Assembly (NCBI GenBank): GCA_964477295.1
Contig: CAYZEZ010000011.1
Span: 1-36,466, forward strand
Length of the DNA stretch: 36,466 nt
Direction of reading: 5' to 3'
Origin: CAYZEZ01 sp964477295
Lineage (GTDB): Bacteria > Bacteroidota > Bacteroidia > Bacteroidales > SM23-62
The translations under genes and the position numbers were made by a program. This document shows positions 36,380-36,466 of the stretch, piece after piece. Every line of letters starts with the position of its first letter. The stretch's first letter is position 1. The notes under the pieces were generated by a model. It did no database searches and was not told where the DNA came from. It was given only the letters and a program-made list of their open reading frames with translations.

Positions 36380-36466
36380 TTAAACCTCATGTAAACTTGA
36401 TAGAATTTCAGTGACGGAAATCTTCCCAGCACAGATTACTTCATCAGAAGCTCCATAGTAAATGGT
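36380..36466 (-). CDS. 3' end of a probable GH130 glycoside phosphorylase
   Basis: The last 28 codons before a TAA at 36382-36380 read TIYYGASDEVICAGKISVTE and continue to SLHEV. The pattern YYGA.D..I.....S..E.L is typical of the extreme C-terminus of GH130 enzymes (beta-mannoside phosphorylases and related). The gene continues off the right edge. The match is short, so the family is likely but not certain. The spacing of 11 bp to the MFS gene supports a joint operon. Confidence 0.6.
   Translation of the reverse strand, partial: TIYYGASDEVICAGKISVTEILSSLHEV

Overview
The window comes from a Bacteroidota genome, most likely Bacteroidales/Marinilabiliales-like. It carries two SusC/SusD pairs, several secreted proteins ending in type IX secretion system (T9SS) type A sorting domains with the YPNP signature, TAnnTTTG-type promoter elements, and a one-component regulator with a propeller, a Y_Y_Y domain and a LuxR-type helix-turn-helix. 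No rRNA, tRNA or CRISPR array was seen.

Layout. At 1-2074 are the 3' part of a T9SS-exported SprB-repeat/Ig/FnIII protein and a flavodoxin. At 2075-18148, all on the minus strand, is one polysaccharide-utilisation-type operon. In transcription order it encodes a four-FAS1 lipoprotein, SusC, SusD, a two-FAS1 plus beta-sandwich lipoprotein, a second protein of that architecture, SusC, SusD and, after a 115-bp gap, a two-domain esterase. At 18375-21278 (+) is the divergent membrane-spanning regulator. At 21521-25355 (+) is a two-gene operon with a GH31 lipoprotein and a GH-A-clan glycosidase with a T9SS tail. At 25501-26130 is a broken IS1182-family transposase. At 26275-29988 (-) is a 1237-residue T9SS protein built from a tandemly duplicated unit of about 565 residues. 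At 30185-30939 (+) is a decayed GH2 fragment. At 30943-33084 (-) is a T9SS-exported SGNH-hydrolase protein. At 33385-33952 (+) is an orphan internal piece of carB, cut by the left end of an IS481-type element whose transposase frame runs into the tail of an unrelated gene. At 35097-36466 (-) are an MFS transporter and the last 28 codons of a probable GH130 phosphorylase.

How it fits together. The most notable signal is non-coding. Three transcription units (the FAS1/SusCD operon, the GH31 operon and the duplicated-unit protein) share a long upstream module that ends in GGGG. In all three, exactly 31 nt separate this GGGG from a TAnnTTTG-like -7 element, 71-93 bp before the start codon. The regulator gene lies between two of these units. 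The simplest reading is a local regulon: surface FAS1 lipoproteins and SusCD import, surface and secreted glycosidases and esterases, and a large secreted multi-domain binding protein, all switched together by this regulator. The substrate cannot be read from the sequence. The right-hand third is a graveyard of mobile elements and gene fragments, so the region has been rearranged repeatedly.
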